64,000 nt of DNA from Anaerolineae bacterium (GTDB lineage Bacteria > Chloroflexota > Anaerolineae > Anaerolineales > UBA11579), in the NCBI GenBank assembly GCA_004297445.1, contig SCUK01000074.1, positions 1-64,000 on the forward strand. The letters run 5' to 3'. Position numbers and translations under genes: made by a program. Within the stretch, counting starts at the first letter, position 1. Each line of letters opens with the position of its first letter. The notes under the pieces were generated by a model. It was not told the DNA's origin. It ran no database searches and saw nothing but the letters and a program-made list of their open reading frames with translations. Positions 17,230 to 25,798 of the stretch are shown here, one piece after another.

Positions 17230-17820
17230 ATGAAAATCGGTGTACTTGCCCTGCAAGGCGACTTTGCAGAACATCTGGCCGTGCTGCGCCGCCTGGGCGT
17301 GGACGCCGCGGAAATCCGCCTGCCGGCACAACTGGACGAGATAGACGGCCTCATCATCCCCGGCGGCGAATCAACCACCATCGGCAAACTGGCTGTGGCC
17401 TATGACCTGATGGACCCATTGCGCGCCTTTGGCAAAGAAAAGCCCATCTGGGGCACCTGCGCCGGGGCCATCTTTCTGTCCAAAGACGCCCAGCGCGACC
17501 AGCCCCTGCTGGGGCTGATGGACATCACCGTCCAGCGCAACGCCTTCGGGCGGCAGGTGGATTCATTCGAGGTGGGGCTGGAGATCCCGGCGCTGGCGCG
17601 GGTGAGCGAAGACAACCCGCCCTTTTATGCGGTCTTCATCCGCGCGCCGCTCATCGAATCCGTGGATGCGCCGGATGCTGAAGTGCTGGCCAGCCTGGAG
17701 GATGGCACCATCGTGGCCGCCCAGCAGGGCAACCTGCTGGCAACATCTTTCCACCCCGAACTGAACCCGGACGACCGCTTTCACCAGTACTTCCTGACGC
17801 TGGTGGATAGCGCGGGCTAA
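17230..17820 (+). CDS. pdxT: Pyridoxal 5'-phosphate synthase, PdxT (glutaminase) subunit
   Basis: A class I glutamine amidotransferase that hydrolyses glutamine and channels ammonia to PdxS. The sequence shows KIGVLALQGDFAEH, LIIPGGESTT, the nucleophile Cys in WGTCAGAIFL, and the His/Glu pair in ATSFHPEL near the C-terminus. 196 residues matches the family. The ATG at 17230 starts exactly at the conserved N-terminus. Pairing with pdxS shows the deoxyxylulose-independent PLP route. Confidence 0.96.
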   Translation: MKIGVLALQGDFAEHLAVLRRLGVDAAEIRLPAQLDEIDGLIIPGGESTTIGKLAVAYDLMDPLRAFGKEKPIWGTCAGAIFLSKDAQRDQPLLGLMDITVQRNAFGRQVDSFEVGLEIPALARVSEDNPPFYAVFIRAPLIESVDAPDAEVLASLEDGTIVAAQQGNLLATSFHPELNPDDRFHQYFLTLVDSAG

Positions 17821-17947
17821 GAGTCACTTGGTTATGCGTTCAGCATCGCCGGGGTTATATGATATAAGAAAGTACAGTCAGGGATGAAAGCGCTGGAAGA
17901 TGGTTTTCCTCATTTCCCGTTGCCTCGTCCCTCATTGACTACCTAAC

Positions 17948-18922
17948 ATGATTCGCCCCTTCGAAATTCGCGACATCCCCACCCTGCACCAGTACCGCCA
18001 ACGCGGGCTGTTCCTGGACAGCGTGCCGACCCTCACCTGGGGCCGGACGCTCGTGCCGATGGGCGCGGCGTTCTCGCCGCTGTCTAACGTCACCGGTGTG
18101 TTCACCTCGATCTATCAGGATGATAGCGACCCGGGGGCCGCACCCATCGTGGGGCAGGTCTCGCATGCTTCGGGGGCATCGTTCGCCCGCTTCACCTTCA
18201 TCGCCCCGGATGCTGCAATCGAATCGCCGGCGCTCTCGCCGCTGCTGGAGCATCTCATCCAGCGAGTGGGGGCGCGCGGCGCGCAGAGCCTGGTGGCCGA
18301 AGTGGATGAGAAAACCCACACTTTTGAGGCCCTGCGCCGGGCGACCTTCAGCATTTACTCCCGCCAGCGCATCTGGCGGCTGGCGGCGGCGCCGGAGTCC
18401 AGCGGCGCCAGCCTGTGGCGTCCCGGCGAAGCGATTCATGAATTCGACCAGCGCCGCCTGTACAACATGCTGGTACCGGCGCTGGTGCAGCAGGTGGAGC
18501 CGGTACACATGGGCAGCCAGGGCTGGGTGCTGTATGAAGACGGCGAACTGCGCGCGTTTGCCAGCGTGCAGACCGGGCCACGCGGAATCTGGGTGCAGCC
18601 CTTCATCCACCCCGAAATGCTGGAGGTTACCGCGCGGCTGGCCGACCTGATTCAGCGGCTTGGGCCTAAGACCGCGCGCCCGGTTTACATCTGCCTGCGC
18701 TCCTATACCGCCTGGCTGGCGGATGCGATGCAGGACCTGGGCGCAGAACCCGGACCGGGCCAGGCCGTGATGGTGCGGCGGCTGGCGACCGAAGTGCGCA
18801 AACCAGTCCGCCAGGCCCTGCCCGCCATCAATGGCGGGGCGGAACCCGTCCAGCATATGCAGCCGGAGAAGCTTATCCACCCGGCCCGCGGCAGAAAACA
18901 GCAGCGCTCCCGCCACAGGTAA
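17948..18922 (+). CDS. GNAT-fold-like protein of unknown role
   Basis: A 324-residue soluble protein that I would place loosely with GNAT acetyltransferases: the opening MIRPFEIRDIPTLHQYRQRG resembles the first GNAT strand and helix, and a second half (about 150-275) has a similar pattern ending in PVYICLRSYTAWLADAMQDLG. The classic acetyl-CoA loop (Q/RxxGxG/A) is not clear, so enzymatic activity is uncertain. A positively charged, Gln/Arg-rich tail ends the protein. Stand-alone between pdxT and the AAA/R3H gene. Confidence 0.65.
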   Translation: MIRPFEIRDIPTLHQYRQRGLFLDSVPTLTWGRTLVPMGAAFSPLSNVTGVFTSIYQDDSDPGAAPIVGQVSHASGASFARFTFIAPDAAIESPALSPLLEHLIQRVGARGAQSLVAEVDEKTHTFEALRRATFSIYSRQRIWRLAAAPESSGASLWRPGEAIHEFDQRRLYNMLVPALVQQVEPVHMGSQGWVLYEDGELRAFASVQTGPRGIWVQPFIHPEMLEVTARLADLIQRLGPKTARPVYICLRSYTAWLADAMQDLGAEPGPGQAVMVRRLATEVRKPVRQALPAINGGAEPVQHMQPEKLIHPARGRKQQRSRHR

Positions 18923-18971
18923 ATGTTTTATTAACCCGGGGAAAAATCTTTCGTTCCGGCCCGCATGGCAC

Positions 18972-18977
18972 TATAAT
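18972..18977 (+). promoter_or_regulatory. Perfect -10 hexamer upstream of the AAA/R3H gene
   Basis: TATAAT in an otherwise GC-rich stretch about 150 bases upstream of the next gene. The -35 region (around 18949) is poor, so the promoter may need an activator or an extended element. Confidence 0.35.
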
Positions 18978-19128
18978 AGGGGCAAGTTGCTACCTTTCCT
19001 GCGCCACAATTCCCCAAATTCCAGCGCACTCCCACAACCGGGTTCGACGACAATCGCCCGTACGCCGGTGACCCCCGGCGGAGTTTTGGCGTCTGCGCAG
19101 GAAGCGAAGTAGGAGCGTGAGTGACGTG

Positions 19129-20778
19129 ATGACACAACGACAAATCACCGACGATCTGGACGCACTGCTCAACATTCTGCCGCACGACCTGGCAGCCGCC
19201 GTCCGCAAAGCGAACAACACCGCCGACCTGCTCGAAATCATCCTCGACCTGGGCCGGGTTCCCACCGCGCGCCTGGTGCACGGCGAAAACGTGCTGAGCG
19301 AGGTGGAAGTGACGCGCGAGCACATCCAGTTTGTGGTGGAACGGCTGGGCGACTTTGACGCCGACAACCGCGCCGGCCTGGAGCGCACGCTGCACCGCAT
19401 CTCCGCCATCCGCAACCGGCGCGGTGACATCGTGGGGCTCACCTGCCGCGTGGGCCGCGCCGTGTATGGCACCATCGACATCCTGCAGGACCTGATTGAC
19501 GAAGGCAAGAGCCTGCTGCTGCTGGGCCGCCCCGGCGTGGGGAAGACCACCCTGCTGCGCGAGGCCGCCCGCATCCTGGCGGAGAACAAGCGCGTCATCA
19601 TCGTGGACACCAGCAACGAAATCGGCGGCGACGGCGACGTGCCGCATCCGGCCGTTGGCCGCGCCCGGCGCATGCAGGTGGCCATGCCCGCCCTGCAACA
19701 TGAAGTGATGATTGAAGCCGTGGAAAATCACAACCCCGAAGTTATCGTCATTGACGAAATCGGCCGTGAAATGGAAGCCGCCGCCGCCCGCACGATTGCC
19801 GAGCGCGGCGTGCAACTGATTGGCACCGCCCACGGCAACAGCCTGGAAAACCTGATGCTCAACCCCACGCTGTCCGACCTCATCGGCGGCATCGAATCGG
19901 TGACGCTATCCGATGAAGAAGCGCGCCGCCGTGGCACGCAGAAGACCGTGCTGGAACGCCGCTCACCGCCCACCTTTGACGTGCTCATCGAAATCCAGAC
20001 CCGCGACGTGCTGGCGGTGCACACCGACGTGGGCAGCGCAGTGGATGCGCTGCTGCGCGGCAACGCCCTGCCGCCGGAACTGCGCACCCGCCGCGAAGAC
20101 GGCAGTATCGACATTCAAAAAGCGCCGGCCCAACCCGCCACCGCCCGCCGCCCCAGCCACGGCACCCAGGGCCCGCTGCGCAACCGGGGTACCGGGCGTG
20201 ATGCCGCGCCCGGCAATGGCAATGGCAACACGGGCGCGCCGGCCTATAACCCGCCGACCTACAGCGAGCCGGATTACGAGCCCGCTGCGCCGGCACGCCG
20301 TAACCGGATGCAACCGCTGCGGGTGTACCCGTTTGGCGTGGCGCGCAACCGGCTGGAAAACGCCGCCAAGCAACTGGGCGTGCCGGTGACCGTGGCGCGC
20401 GATGTGAGCGAAGCCGACATCCTGGTGACGCTGCGCTCGCACTACCGCAAACGCCAGCGCATGGTGGTGGATGCCGAACACCGCGGCATGCCGGTGTATG
20501 TGCTGCGCGCCAACACCGCCAACCAGATGGAACGCTTTCTGGGCGGGCTGTATGAGATTGGCGGCTGGAGCAGCGGCTCCGGCGAGAGCGAAGACGAAAT
20601 CCTCCAGCAAACCCAGCAGGCGATTAACGCCGTGCTGAACGGCGAGCGCTGGGTGGAACTGCCGCCGGCTTCATCTTATGTGCGGCGCATCCAGCACGAA
20701 CTGGTGCAGCAGGCCAAACTGGTTTCGCACTCCTACGGCAAGGAACCCAACCGGCGCGTGCGGATATTCAGGGAGTAA
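19129..20778 (+). CDS. SpoIIIAA-like AAA ATPase with C-terminal R3H domain
   Basis: A single-stranded nucleic-acid-binding ATPase of the Ycf45/SpoIIIAA-related group. Residues about 1-115 form the SpoIIIAA-like N-terminal domain. The ATPase core has Walker A GRPGVGKTT (about 134) and Walker B VIVIDEIG (about 210). After a long Pro/Ala/Asn-rich linker (about 325-390) comes a predicted nucleotide-binding-like segment, then an R3H-type helix region at the end (ASSYVRRIQHELV). The start is ambiguous: GTG 19117, GTG 19126 and ATG 19129 are in frame behind AGGAG. The biological role of this family outside sporulation is unknown. Confidence 0.88.
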   Translation: MTQRQITDDLDALLNILPHDLAAAVRKANNTADLLEIILDLGRVPTARLVHGENVLSEVEVTREHIQFVVERLGDFDADNRAGLERTLHRISAIRNRRGDIVGLTCRVGRAVYGTIDILQDLIDEGKSLLLLGRPGVGKTTLLREAARILAENKRVIIVDTSNEIGGDGDVPHPAVGRARRMQVAMPALQHEVMIEAVENHNPEVIVIDEIGREMEAAAARTIAERGVQLIGTAHGNSLENLMLNPTLSDLIGGIESVTLSDEEARRRGTQKTVLERRSPPTFDVLIEIQTRDVLAVHTDVGSAVDALLRGNALPPELRTRREDGSIDIQKAPAQPATARRPSHGTQGPLRNRGTGRDAAPGNGNGNTGAPAYNPPTYSEPDYEPAAPARRNRMQPLRVYPFGVARNRLENAAKQLGVPVTVARDVSEADILVTLRSHYRKRQRMVVDAEHRGMPVYVLRANTANQMERFLGGLYEIGGWSSGSGESEDEILQQTQQAINAVLNGERWVELPPASSYVRRIQHELVQQAKLVSHSYGKEPNRRVRIFRE

Positions 20779-20782
20779 GTCC

Positions 20783-20812
20783 AAGGGCGGCCGGAATTGG
20801 CCGCCCTTTTGA
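20783..20812 (+). terminator. Intrinsic terminator after the AAA/R3H gene
   Basis: A perfect 10-bp stem (20783-20792 with 20799-20808, core GGGCGGCC) and 6-nt loop, ending in TTTT, four bases after the stop codon. Confidence 0.85.
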
Positions 20813-20849
20813 TTCTCGATATTCGCTCTCTGCGCGGTACACTACCCCC

Positions 20850-21476
20850 ATGCTTTTCATCACTCTGGAAGGCCCGGATGGCAGCGGCAAGACCAGCCAG
20901 ATTCCCCTGCTGGCCGGGGCCATTCGCGCCGCCGGGTATGACCTGGTGGTCACCCGCGAGCCGGGCGGCACGCCCATCGGCGACGAAGTGCGCCAGGTCA
21001 TCATGGACCTCAAGCACAAGGGCCAGATGCACCCGACGACGGAGATTCTGTTGTTCCAGGCCTCGCGCGCCCAACTGGTCAATGAAGTCATCCGCCCGGC
21101 GCTGGCGGCCGGCAAGGTGGTGCTGTGCGACCGCTACGCCGACTCGACGCTCGCCTACCAGGGCTACGGCCACCAGACCGACCTGGCGGCGCTGCGGCAA
21201 ATCGTGCAGTTCGCCACCGGCGGGCTCACGCCGGACCTGACCCTGCTGCTGGACATTGACGCCGAAGCCGGCCTGCGCCGCCGTGCAGGAGACAGCGGCC
21301 AATGGAATCGCATGGATGCCTACCAGGTGGAGTTTCATCGCCGGGTGCGCGCCGGTTATCATGCATTGGCCGCCGCCGAACCCGCCCGCTGGGTGACCAT
21401 CCACGCGGACCGCGACCCCGCCGCCATCCAGGCCGACTTGCAGCAAGTGGTACTCGACAGGCTGATCAGCAGATAA
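20850..21476 (+). CDS. tmk: Thymidylate kinase
   Basis: Phosphorylates dTMP to dTDP for DNA synthesis. The P-loop EGPDGSGKT (7-15), the dTMP-binding TREPGGTPIGDEVR, the DRYADSTLAYQGYG motif with its DR pair, and the LLDIDAEAGLRRRAG LID region are all present. 208 residues is the usual length for bacterial Tmk. Stand-alone between a terminator and the VOC gene, with which it may be cotranscribed (53-bp gap). Confidence 0.96.
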   Translation: MLFITLEGPDGSGKTSQIPLLAGAIRAAGYDLVVTREPGGTPIGDEVRQVIMDLKHKGQMHPTTEILLFQASRAQLVNEVIRPALAAGKVVLCDRYADSTLAYQGYGHQTDLAALRQIVQFATGGLTPDLTLLLDIDAEAGLRRRAGDSGQWNRMDAYQVEFHRRVRAGYHALAAAEPARWVTIHADRDPAAIQADLQQVVLDRLISR

Positions 21477-21529
21477 CCGCGACTTCAGGACACTCCTAAG
21501 ACACACCACGCCAGAGGATTCCAGATCTT

Positions 21530-22615
21530 ATGACCGCCATCACCGGCCTGCATCACATCACCATCGGCTGCAACGACGCCCAACGCACGATTGACTTCTA
21601 TGTCGGCGTGCTGGCATTGCGCTTCACCAAGAAGACCGTCAACTTCGACGACCCGGGCACGTATCACCTGTACTTTGGCGACCTCACCGGCCGCCCCGGC
21701 ACGGCCATCACCTTCTTCGAGTGGCCCACGGCGCGGCCCGGCGTACGCGGCATCGGCGGCACTCACCACCTGGCGCTGCGCACCGCGAGCTACGACGGCC
21801 TGCTGAAATGGAAACGCCGCCTGACGGATTTAGGGCTGAAGGTGGATGGCCCGCTGGACCGCCACTACTTCACCAGCATTTACTTCCGTGATCCGGACGG
21901 GTTGATTCTGGAAATCGCCACCGACGGCCCGGGCTTCACCCGCGACGAACCCGCTGAGACACTGGGCAGCGAACACCGGACGCCGCCCGCCGAGATGGTG
22001 GTAAACAACCGCGACGAAGCGCGCATCGCCGCGCTCACCTGGCCGGAGCCCGTGCCGGCCGTGACGGCGGACATGGCCCTGCTGCAAGGCATGCATCACG
22101 TCACCGCCATCGCATCCGACATCCACGCCACTGACGCGTTTTACCGCGGCCTGCTCGGCCTGCAGCGCGTCAAAATGACGGACAACTTCGATGACCCCGG
22201 TTCGGCGCACTGGTACTGGGGCGTGGGGAACGGCGAACCCGGCTCGCTCATCACCTACTTTGAGCGCAACCCGGCCACCGAGCCGCGGGCGCGGCACGGC
22301 GCGGGGCAGACGCACCATGTGGCCTTCAGCGTGCCGGACGAAGAAACCCAACTGGCATTTCGCGAGAAACTCATCCGCGCGGGTTACAACGTCTCGCCGG
22401 TGATGGAACGGGTGTACTTCAAGAGTATCTACACCAGCGACCCGGACGGCCACATCATCGAAATCGCCACCGCCGGGCCGGGCTTTACGGTGGATGAGAC
22501 GGTGGAGGAACTGGGGCAGAACCTGCGCCTGCCGCCGTGGTATGAAGAACACCGCGCCGAGATCGAGGGCATCCTGCGGCCGGTAAGCGTGCCGCCGTGG
22601 GCGCCGCCAGAATAA
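21530..22615 (+). CDS. Two-domain VOC protein (ring-cleaving dioxygenase-like)
   Basis: A 361-residue vicinal-oxygen-chelate metalloprotein with two glyoxalase-like modules in tandem: GLHHITIGCNDAQRTIDFYVGVL (about 5) and GMHHVTAIASDIHATDAFYRGLL (about 187). Each has His and Glu metal-ligand candidates (HH near the start, GTHHLALR/QTHHVAFS, and DPDGLILEIA/DPDGHIIEIA). The layout matches MhqO/MhqA-type ring-cleaving dioxygenases involved in quinone or aromatic detoxification. The substrate is inferred only from the family. Confidence 0.9.
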   Translation: MTAITGLHHITIGCNDAQRTIDFYVGVLALRFTKKTVNFDDPGTYHLYFGDLTGRPGTAITFFEWPTARPGVRGIGGTHHLALRTASYDGLLKWKRRLTDLGLKVDGPLDRHYFTSIYFRDPDGLILEIATDGPGFTRDEPAETLGSEHRTPPAEMVVNNRDEARIAALTWPEPVPAVTADMALLQGMHHVTAIASDIHATDAFYRGLLGLQRVKMTDNFDDPGSAHWYWGVGNGEPGSLITYFERNPATEPRARHGAGQTHHVAFSVPDEETQLAFREKLIRAGYNVSPVMERVYFKSIYTSDPDGHIIEIATAGPGFTVDETVEELGQNLRLPPWYEEHRAEIEGILRPVSVPPWAPPE

Positions 22616-22647
22616 GGATGGAATTGTATTTCTGTGGGGTTGGCCTA

Positions 22648-22675
22648 TTTACAAACGACATTTCAGTTCTATAAT
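22648..22675 (+). promoter_or_regulatory. Strong promoter of the first secreted Cys-rich protein
   Basis: TTTACA (22648-22653), a 16-base spacer and a perfect TATAAT (22670-22675), followed by a leader with GGGAGGAG just before the ATG at 22713. It is among the best promoter matches in the window and suggests high expression. Confidence 0.65.
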
Positions 22676-22712
22676 TTGGAAACCGATCTGTTTCATTCTC
22701 GGGAGGAGCTCT

Positions 22713-23639
22713 ATGACTCAAAAGCTACGTCATTTTTCCATGATTGGGCTCGCGCTGATTACCGCGCTTGCGCTTTCGCTGGGCGCGGCCGTCAGCCCGG
22801 CCCGCGCCATTACCTTTGAAGGCATTTGCGTAGATGCAGGCGGCACCTGGGTGGACGAGGGTGACCCGGATACCGGTCTCTGTTTCTTTCCAGGCGAGGT
22901 TACGCCTGGCTTCTGCCCGGGGTTTGAGTACTACGTCGCAGTTGTAATTGGTGGCTCACCCGTGCTTGCGGGCTGCGCAGACGGGACTGACCCGGATGTG
23001 TTCACTGGTTATTTTGCCGAGGTTGGGTCTATCGGCTTCAGTTGCATTGAGTATGGCGGCATTTGGCAGGGTACCCTGGATGGCTGGGACGGCACCTGCA
23101 CCTTCCCGGATGGCAGCGAGGTTGCCCTGGACGACTGCGGCTCCGGTTACGATTCGGTCTATACTCTTATCGGCGGTGAGGCAGACGGCCAAGAGTGCGT
23201 AGATGTGGTCGGTGGCGGGGGGGGTGGCGGTGGCGGCAGCGATGCCCCGCGTGTGCCCGGCTTCGGCCAGTTCGGCTCCACCACCAACAACAATGACAGC
23301 GGCGGAACGCTGGACATGTCCGGCGGCAAGAACGGCAGCGTTTCCTATGACCCCGGCACCTGCTCCGGCAAGTGTACGCTTGGCCCCAACCTGCCCGGCG
23401 GCGCACATGCCGACCTGCCGGATGATGCAGTAGATTGGTTGTACTTCAAGAGCGTAGATGAGAACGGCGACCCCGGTACCGGCACCTACACCGTGTGCTT
23501 CAACGTAGGCGACCTCACCAGCCCGGTCATCTACCGCTACGTGAGCGGGGCATGGGTGGTGGTATCCTCCACGGTTAGCGGCGGGCAGGTGTGCACTTCC
23601 GCCAGCGGGGATGGCGCGTTCGCGCTTGGCGGCAGTTAA
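22713..23639 (+). CDS. Secreted Cys-rich repeat protein, paralogue 1
   Basis: Not a named family to me. 308 residues with a signal peptide (cut after about SPARA, residue 32). Two Cys modules follow, each built as C-x3-GG-x-W, a Gly-rich turn, C-x-FP/FF, then C-x2-G-F/Y and a final Cys (CVDAGGTW...CFFPG; CIEYGGIW...CTFPDG). A run of nine glycines leads to a C-terminal domain of about 105 residues (LPGGAHADLPDD, TYTVCFNVGDLTSP, VIYRYVSGAWVVV, CTSASGDGAFALG), like the beta domains ending many Chloroflexota surface proteins. Paired cysteines suggest disulfides outside the cell. A close paralogue follows at 23914. Confidence 0.8.
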   Translation: MTQKLRHFSMIGLALITALALSLGAAVSPARAITFEGICVDAGGTWVDEGDPDTGLCFFPGEVTPGFCPGFEYYVAVVIGGSPVLAGCADGTDPDVFTGYFAEVGSIGFSCIEYGGIWQGTLDGWDGTCTFPDGSEVALDDCGSGYDSVYTLIGGEADGQECVDVVGGGGGGGGGSDAPRVPGFGQFGSTTNNNDSGGTLDMSGGKNGSVSYDPGTCSGKCTLGPNLPGGAHADLPDDAVDWLYFKSVDENGDPGTGTYTVCFNVGDLTSPVIYRYVSGAWVVVSSTVSGGQVCTSASGDGAFALGGS

Positions 23640-23660
23640 CGGTTTCAAGAACTCTAACAA

Positions 23661-23708
23661 GAAATCCGACTTCGAGCCGCCTGACGGAGGCTTTGGAAGT
23701 CGGATTTC
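23661..23708 (+). terminator. Terminator of paralogue 1
   Basis: Outer stem GAAATCCGACTTC (23661-23673) pairs with 23696-23708; an imperfect inner GCCGCC/GGAGGC stem caps it. The hairpin is almost identical to the one after paralogue 2 (24833-24880), so gene and terminator were duplicated together. Confidence 0.8.
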
Positions 23709-23913
23709 TTTGTTTAAAGCCCCTAACCCATCTTGCCTGTACCGGGCCAGCTTTTCTCCCAAAGGTACATCCGTCCTTTCATTGTTGGGATAGTTGTCCC
23801 TGCTAACCATGCAGACTAAGTTCAATAATGAAGTTAGCGTTCATGAGACTTTCCAAGCCTCGGGCAAAGGAAAGTGCAATTCCATCTTGCTCATTGGCGC
23901 CTGCGGAGGAGTC

Positions 23914-24810
23914 ATGAATATCCGAGGAATCCTGAAGGTGAGTCTCGTAGCGCTGTTCATCCTGGGGACTGTTTCTGGCTCACAGGCCAGCGCCAACGGA
24001 GGAGGCGATATCGCGGATGAATGCGAAGCCCTCGGGGGGTTTTGGTGGGGTGCTTACGGAAGCAGGACCACGGGTACCTGTACTTTCACTCCCGGCCACA
24101 TCGAAGCTGAACCCGAGTGCGCGGACGCCGGATTGTGGACCGTCTTCATATTCGGCGAAAACTATTATTATGGATACGAGTGTGCAGCAAATACCCATGA
24201 CTTGATTGATGGAAGTTTCGGTTTCCTGTGCGAAGGGTATGGCGGAATATGGGTCGGGGATGCGGGTAATAACGGGACCTGCACTTTCCCCGTCCAACTC
24301 GAATTCGTAGATGAGTTTTGCCCACCTGGGTATCAACCGGTCATCACTGTGGAAAACAACGACATTGTTGGAGAACCCGCGTGTGTCCTTCCCAGTTCCC
24401 CTGAATCTCCAACAGGTACGCCCTCTCCGGGCACGCGCTCTCCGGGTTTCAGTATGCACGGCGGCAAGATAAAGGATGATGCAGCCGGCAGCGCAGCCCT
24501 GGGCGGCGGCAAGAACGGCTCGTTCTTTTACGATGTCGGCACCTGTGCGGCCGGTTGTGAGTACACCCAGACCCTGCCGGGCGGCGCAACCGCGGACCTG
24601 CCGGGCGAAGCCAGCGCCACGCTCTACATCCGTATTGCCGACGGCGGCACCGGCACTTACACCGTGTGCTTCAACGTGGGCGACCTGACCAGCCCGGTCA
24701 TCTATCGCTACGTATCCGGTGTGTGGGTTGTCGTGGCCTCCACCGTCAGCGGCGGGCAGGTGTGCACTTCCGCCAGCGGGGATGGCGCGTTCGCCCTGGG
24801 CAGCAGTTAA
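23914..24810 (+). CDS. Secreted Cys-rich repeat protein, paralogue 2
   Basis: A 298-residue secreted protein, paralogous to the gene upstream. The signal peptide ends near SQASA. There are again two Cys modules (CEALGGFW...CTFTPG; CEGYGGIW...CTFPV), then a Ser/Pro/Thr-rich linker in place of the polyglycine run, then the shared C-terminal domain. Its last roughly 50 residues (TYTVCFNVGDLTSPVIYRYV onward) are nearly identical to paralogue 1, whereas the N-terminal modules have diverged. That pattern points to gene conversion or selection on the C-terminus. ATG 23914 has GGAGGA before it. Confidence 0.8.
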   Translation: MNIRGILKVSLVALFILGTVSGSQASANGGGDIADECEALGGFWWGAYGSRTTGTCTFTPGHIEAEPECADAGLWTVFIFGENYYYGYECAANTHDLIDGSFGFLCEGYGGIWVGDAGNNGTCTFPVQLEFVDEFCPPGYQPVITVENNDIVGEPACVLPSSPESPTGTPSPGTRSPGFSMHGGKIKDDAAGSAALGGGKNGSFFYDVGTCAAGCEYTQTLPGGATADLPGEASATLYIRIADGGTGTYTVCFNVGDLTSPVIYRYVSGVWVVVASTVSGGQVCTSASGDGAFALGSS

Positions 24811-24832
24811 CGATTTCAAGAACTCCAACAAG

Positions 24833-24880
24833 AAATCCGACTTCGAGCCGCCTGACGGAGGCTTTAGAAGTCGGATTTTT
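24833..24880 (+). terminator. Terminator of paralogue 2
   Basis: Stem 24833-24844 pairs with 24867-24878, followed by TTTTT and an inner partial stem. Near-identical to 23661-23708. It also lies at the 3' end of the converging sulfotransferase gene (stop at 24883) and may serve both. Confidence 0.8.
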
Positions 24881-24882
24881 AT

Positions 24883-25614
24883 TTAAGGCGCGTAGCCCAT
24901 TCTTGCCAGCGCCGGGCCAAAGACCTCGGCGCAGGTCTGCAGCTGTGCGGCCGTGAGCGCGGTGCGGAAGCGTTCCGGCTGGCCCTTGTGGAAGTGCAAT
25001 CCGCGGTCGTCCTTGCTGGCCCGGCCGGGGCGGTATTTTTCGATCACCATTTGAACGTCCGACCGCGCGGGGTCCAATCCCAGCGCGGCGGCCAGTCGGT
25101 TGGCTTCGGCATCATACTCACCCAGCAAATCTTCATAGCGCATGGGCAGAGTTTGCGGCGCGGCCAACCAGGTTTCCCAGATACGCACATAATCCTGCAT
25201 GAAGACGATGGCATCTTCAACCGTCTCGAGATACGAAAAGGCATTGGGACGGCCATCCGCCACGCCGCGCCGTCCGTATTCATAGGCGCTGAGCGCGGCG
25301 GCGCGCGGGTCGCGGTAGATGTAAATAGGCTTGAGCCAGCCGCGCTGCATCAGCGCCTGTGCCAGTCGTTTGGGACCGGCGTGCGTCTTGATGACAAATT
25401 GCCGCCCCAGCAGCACCGGCAGCAGGACGGGCAGCAGGCGCTTCGTGGTCAGCGCCCCGATGTTGCAGTTCACTTCGGTAAGGATGGGGGACAGCAGGAA
25501 CTGGCGGCGCACGGCGCGGGCATCGTGGCCACCGGCGGCTACCACCAGATCATGCACCAGGTTGTAATGCCAGCCGGAGCCGGCGCGCGGCATGCCTGCA
25601 GCCAGAATGAGCAT
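24883..25614 (-). CDS. Sulfotransferase domain protein
   Basis: A PAPS-dependent sulfotransferase-like protein of 243 residues. The 5'-phosphosulfate loop is GMPRAGSGWHYNLVHDLV, a variant with Ser in place of the usual Thr, and the 3'-phosphate motif is YIYRDPRAAALSAYEYGRRG. The C-terminal RASKDDRGLHFHKGQPERFR resembles the KG-W loop (RKGxxxxWK) that closes the PAPS site in cytosolic sulfotransferases. The target is probably a glycan, given the polysaccharide genes just beyond, but this is inferred from context. Confidence 0.85.
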   Translation of the reverse strand: MLILAAGMPRAGSGWHYNLVHDLVVAAGGHDARAVRRQFLLSPILTEVNCNIGALTTKRLLPVLLPVLLGRQFVIKTHAGPKRLAQALMQRGWLKPIYIYRDPRAAALSAYEYGRRGVADGRPNAFSYLETVEDAIVFMQDYVRIWETWLAAPQTLPMRYEDLLGEYDAEANRLAAALGLDPARSDVQMVIEKYRPGRASKDDRGLHFHKGQPERFRTALTAAQLQTCAEVFGPALARMGYAP

Positions 25615-25702
25615 GGAATTGTCCCGCGGGGCGGCCGCAAGAAATGGCCGGGCGGAGAACGGACCGCCTCGATTCGTCCTCCGGCCCCGGCCCGGACGGC
25701 CT

Positions 25703-25730
25703 TTGTTTCACCCCAAAAGTCTTCTATAAT
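25703..25730 (+). promoter_or_regulatory. Promoter of the YtxH-like gene
   Basis: TTGTTT (25703-25708), a 16-base spacer and TATAAT (25725-25730), about 70 bases before the ATG at 25799. Confidence 0.5.
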
Positions 25731-25798
25731 ATGTGCATGGGAGTTTACCACGAACCCTGCGCCCGATTCGACGGGCGTTAAGACAGGAGCTAGGACCG

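Noticed and set aside
23661-24880. Repeated hairpin GAAATCCGACTTC as a possible CRISPR or mobile repeat
   Set aside because: Only two copies, each directly after a paralogous gene and shaped like a terminator. They are explained by duplication of the gene with its terminator.
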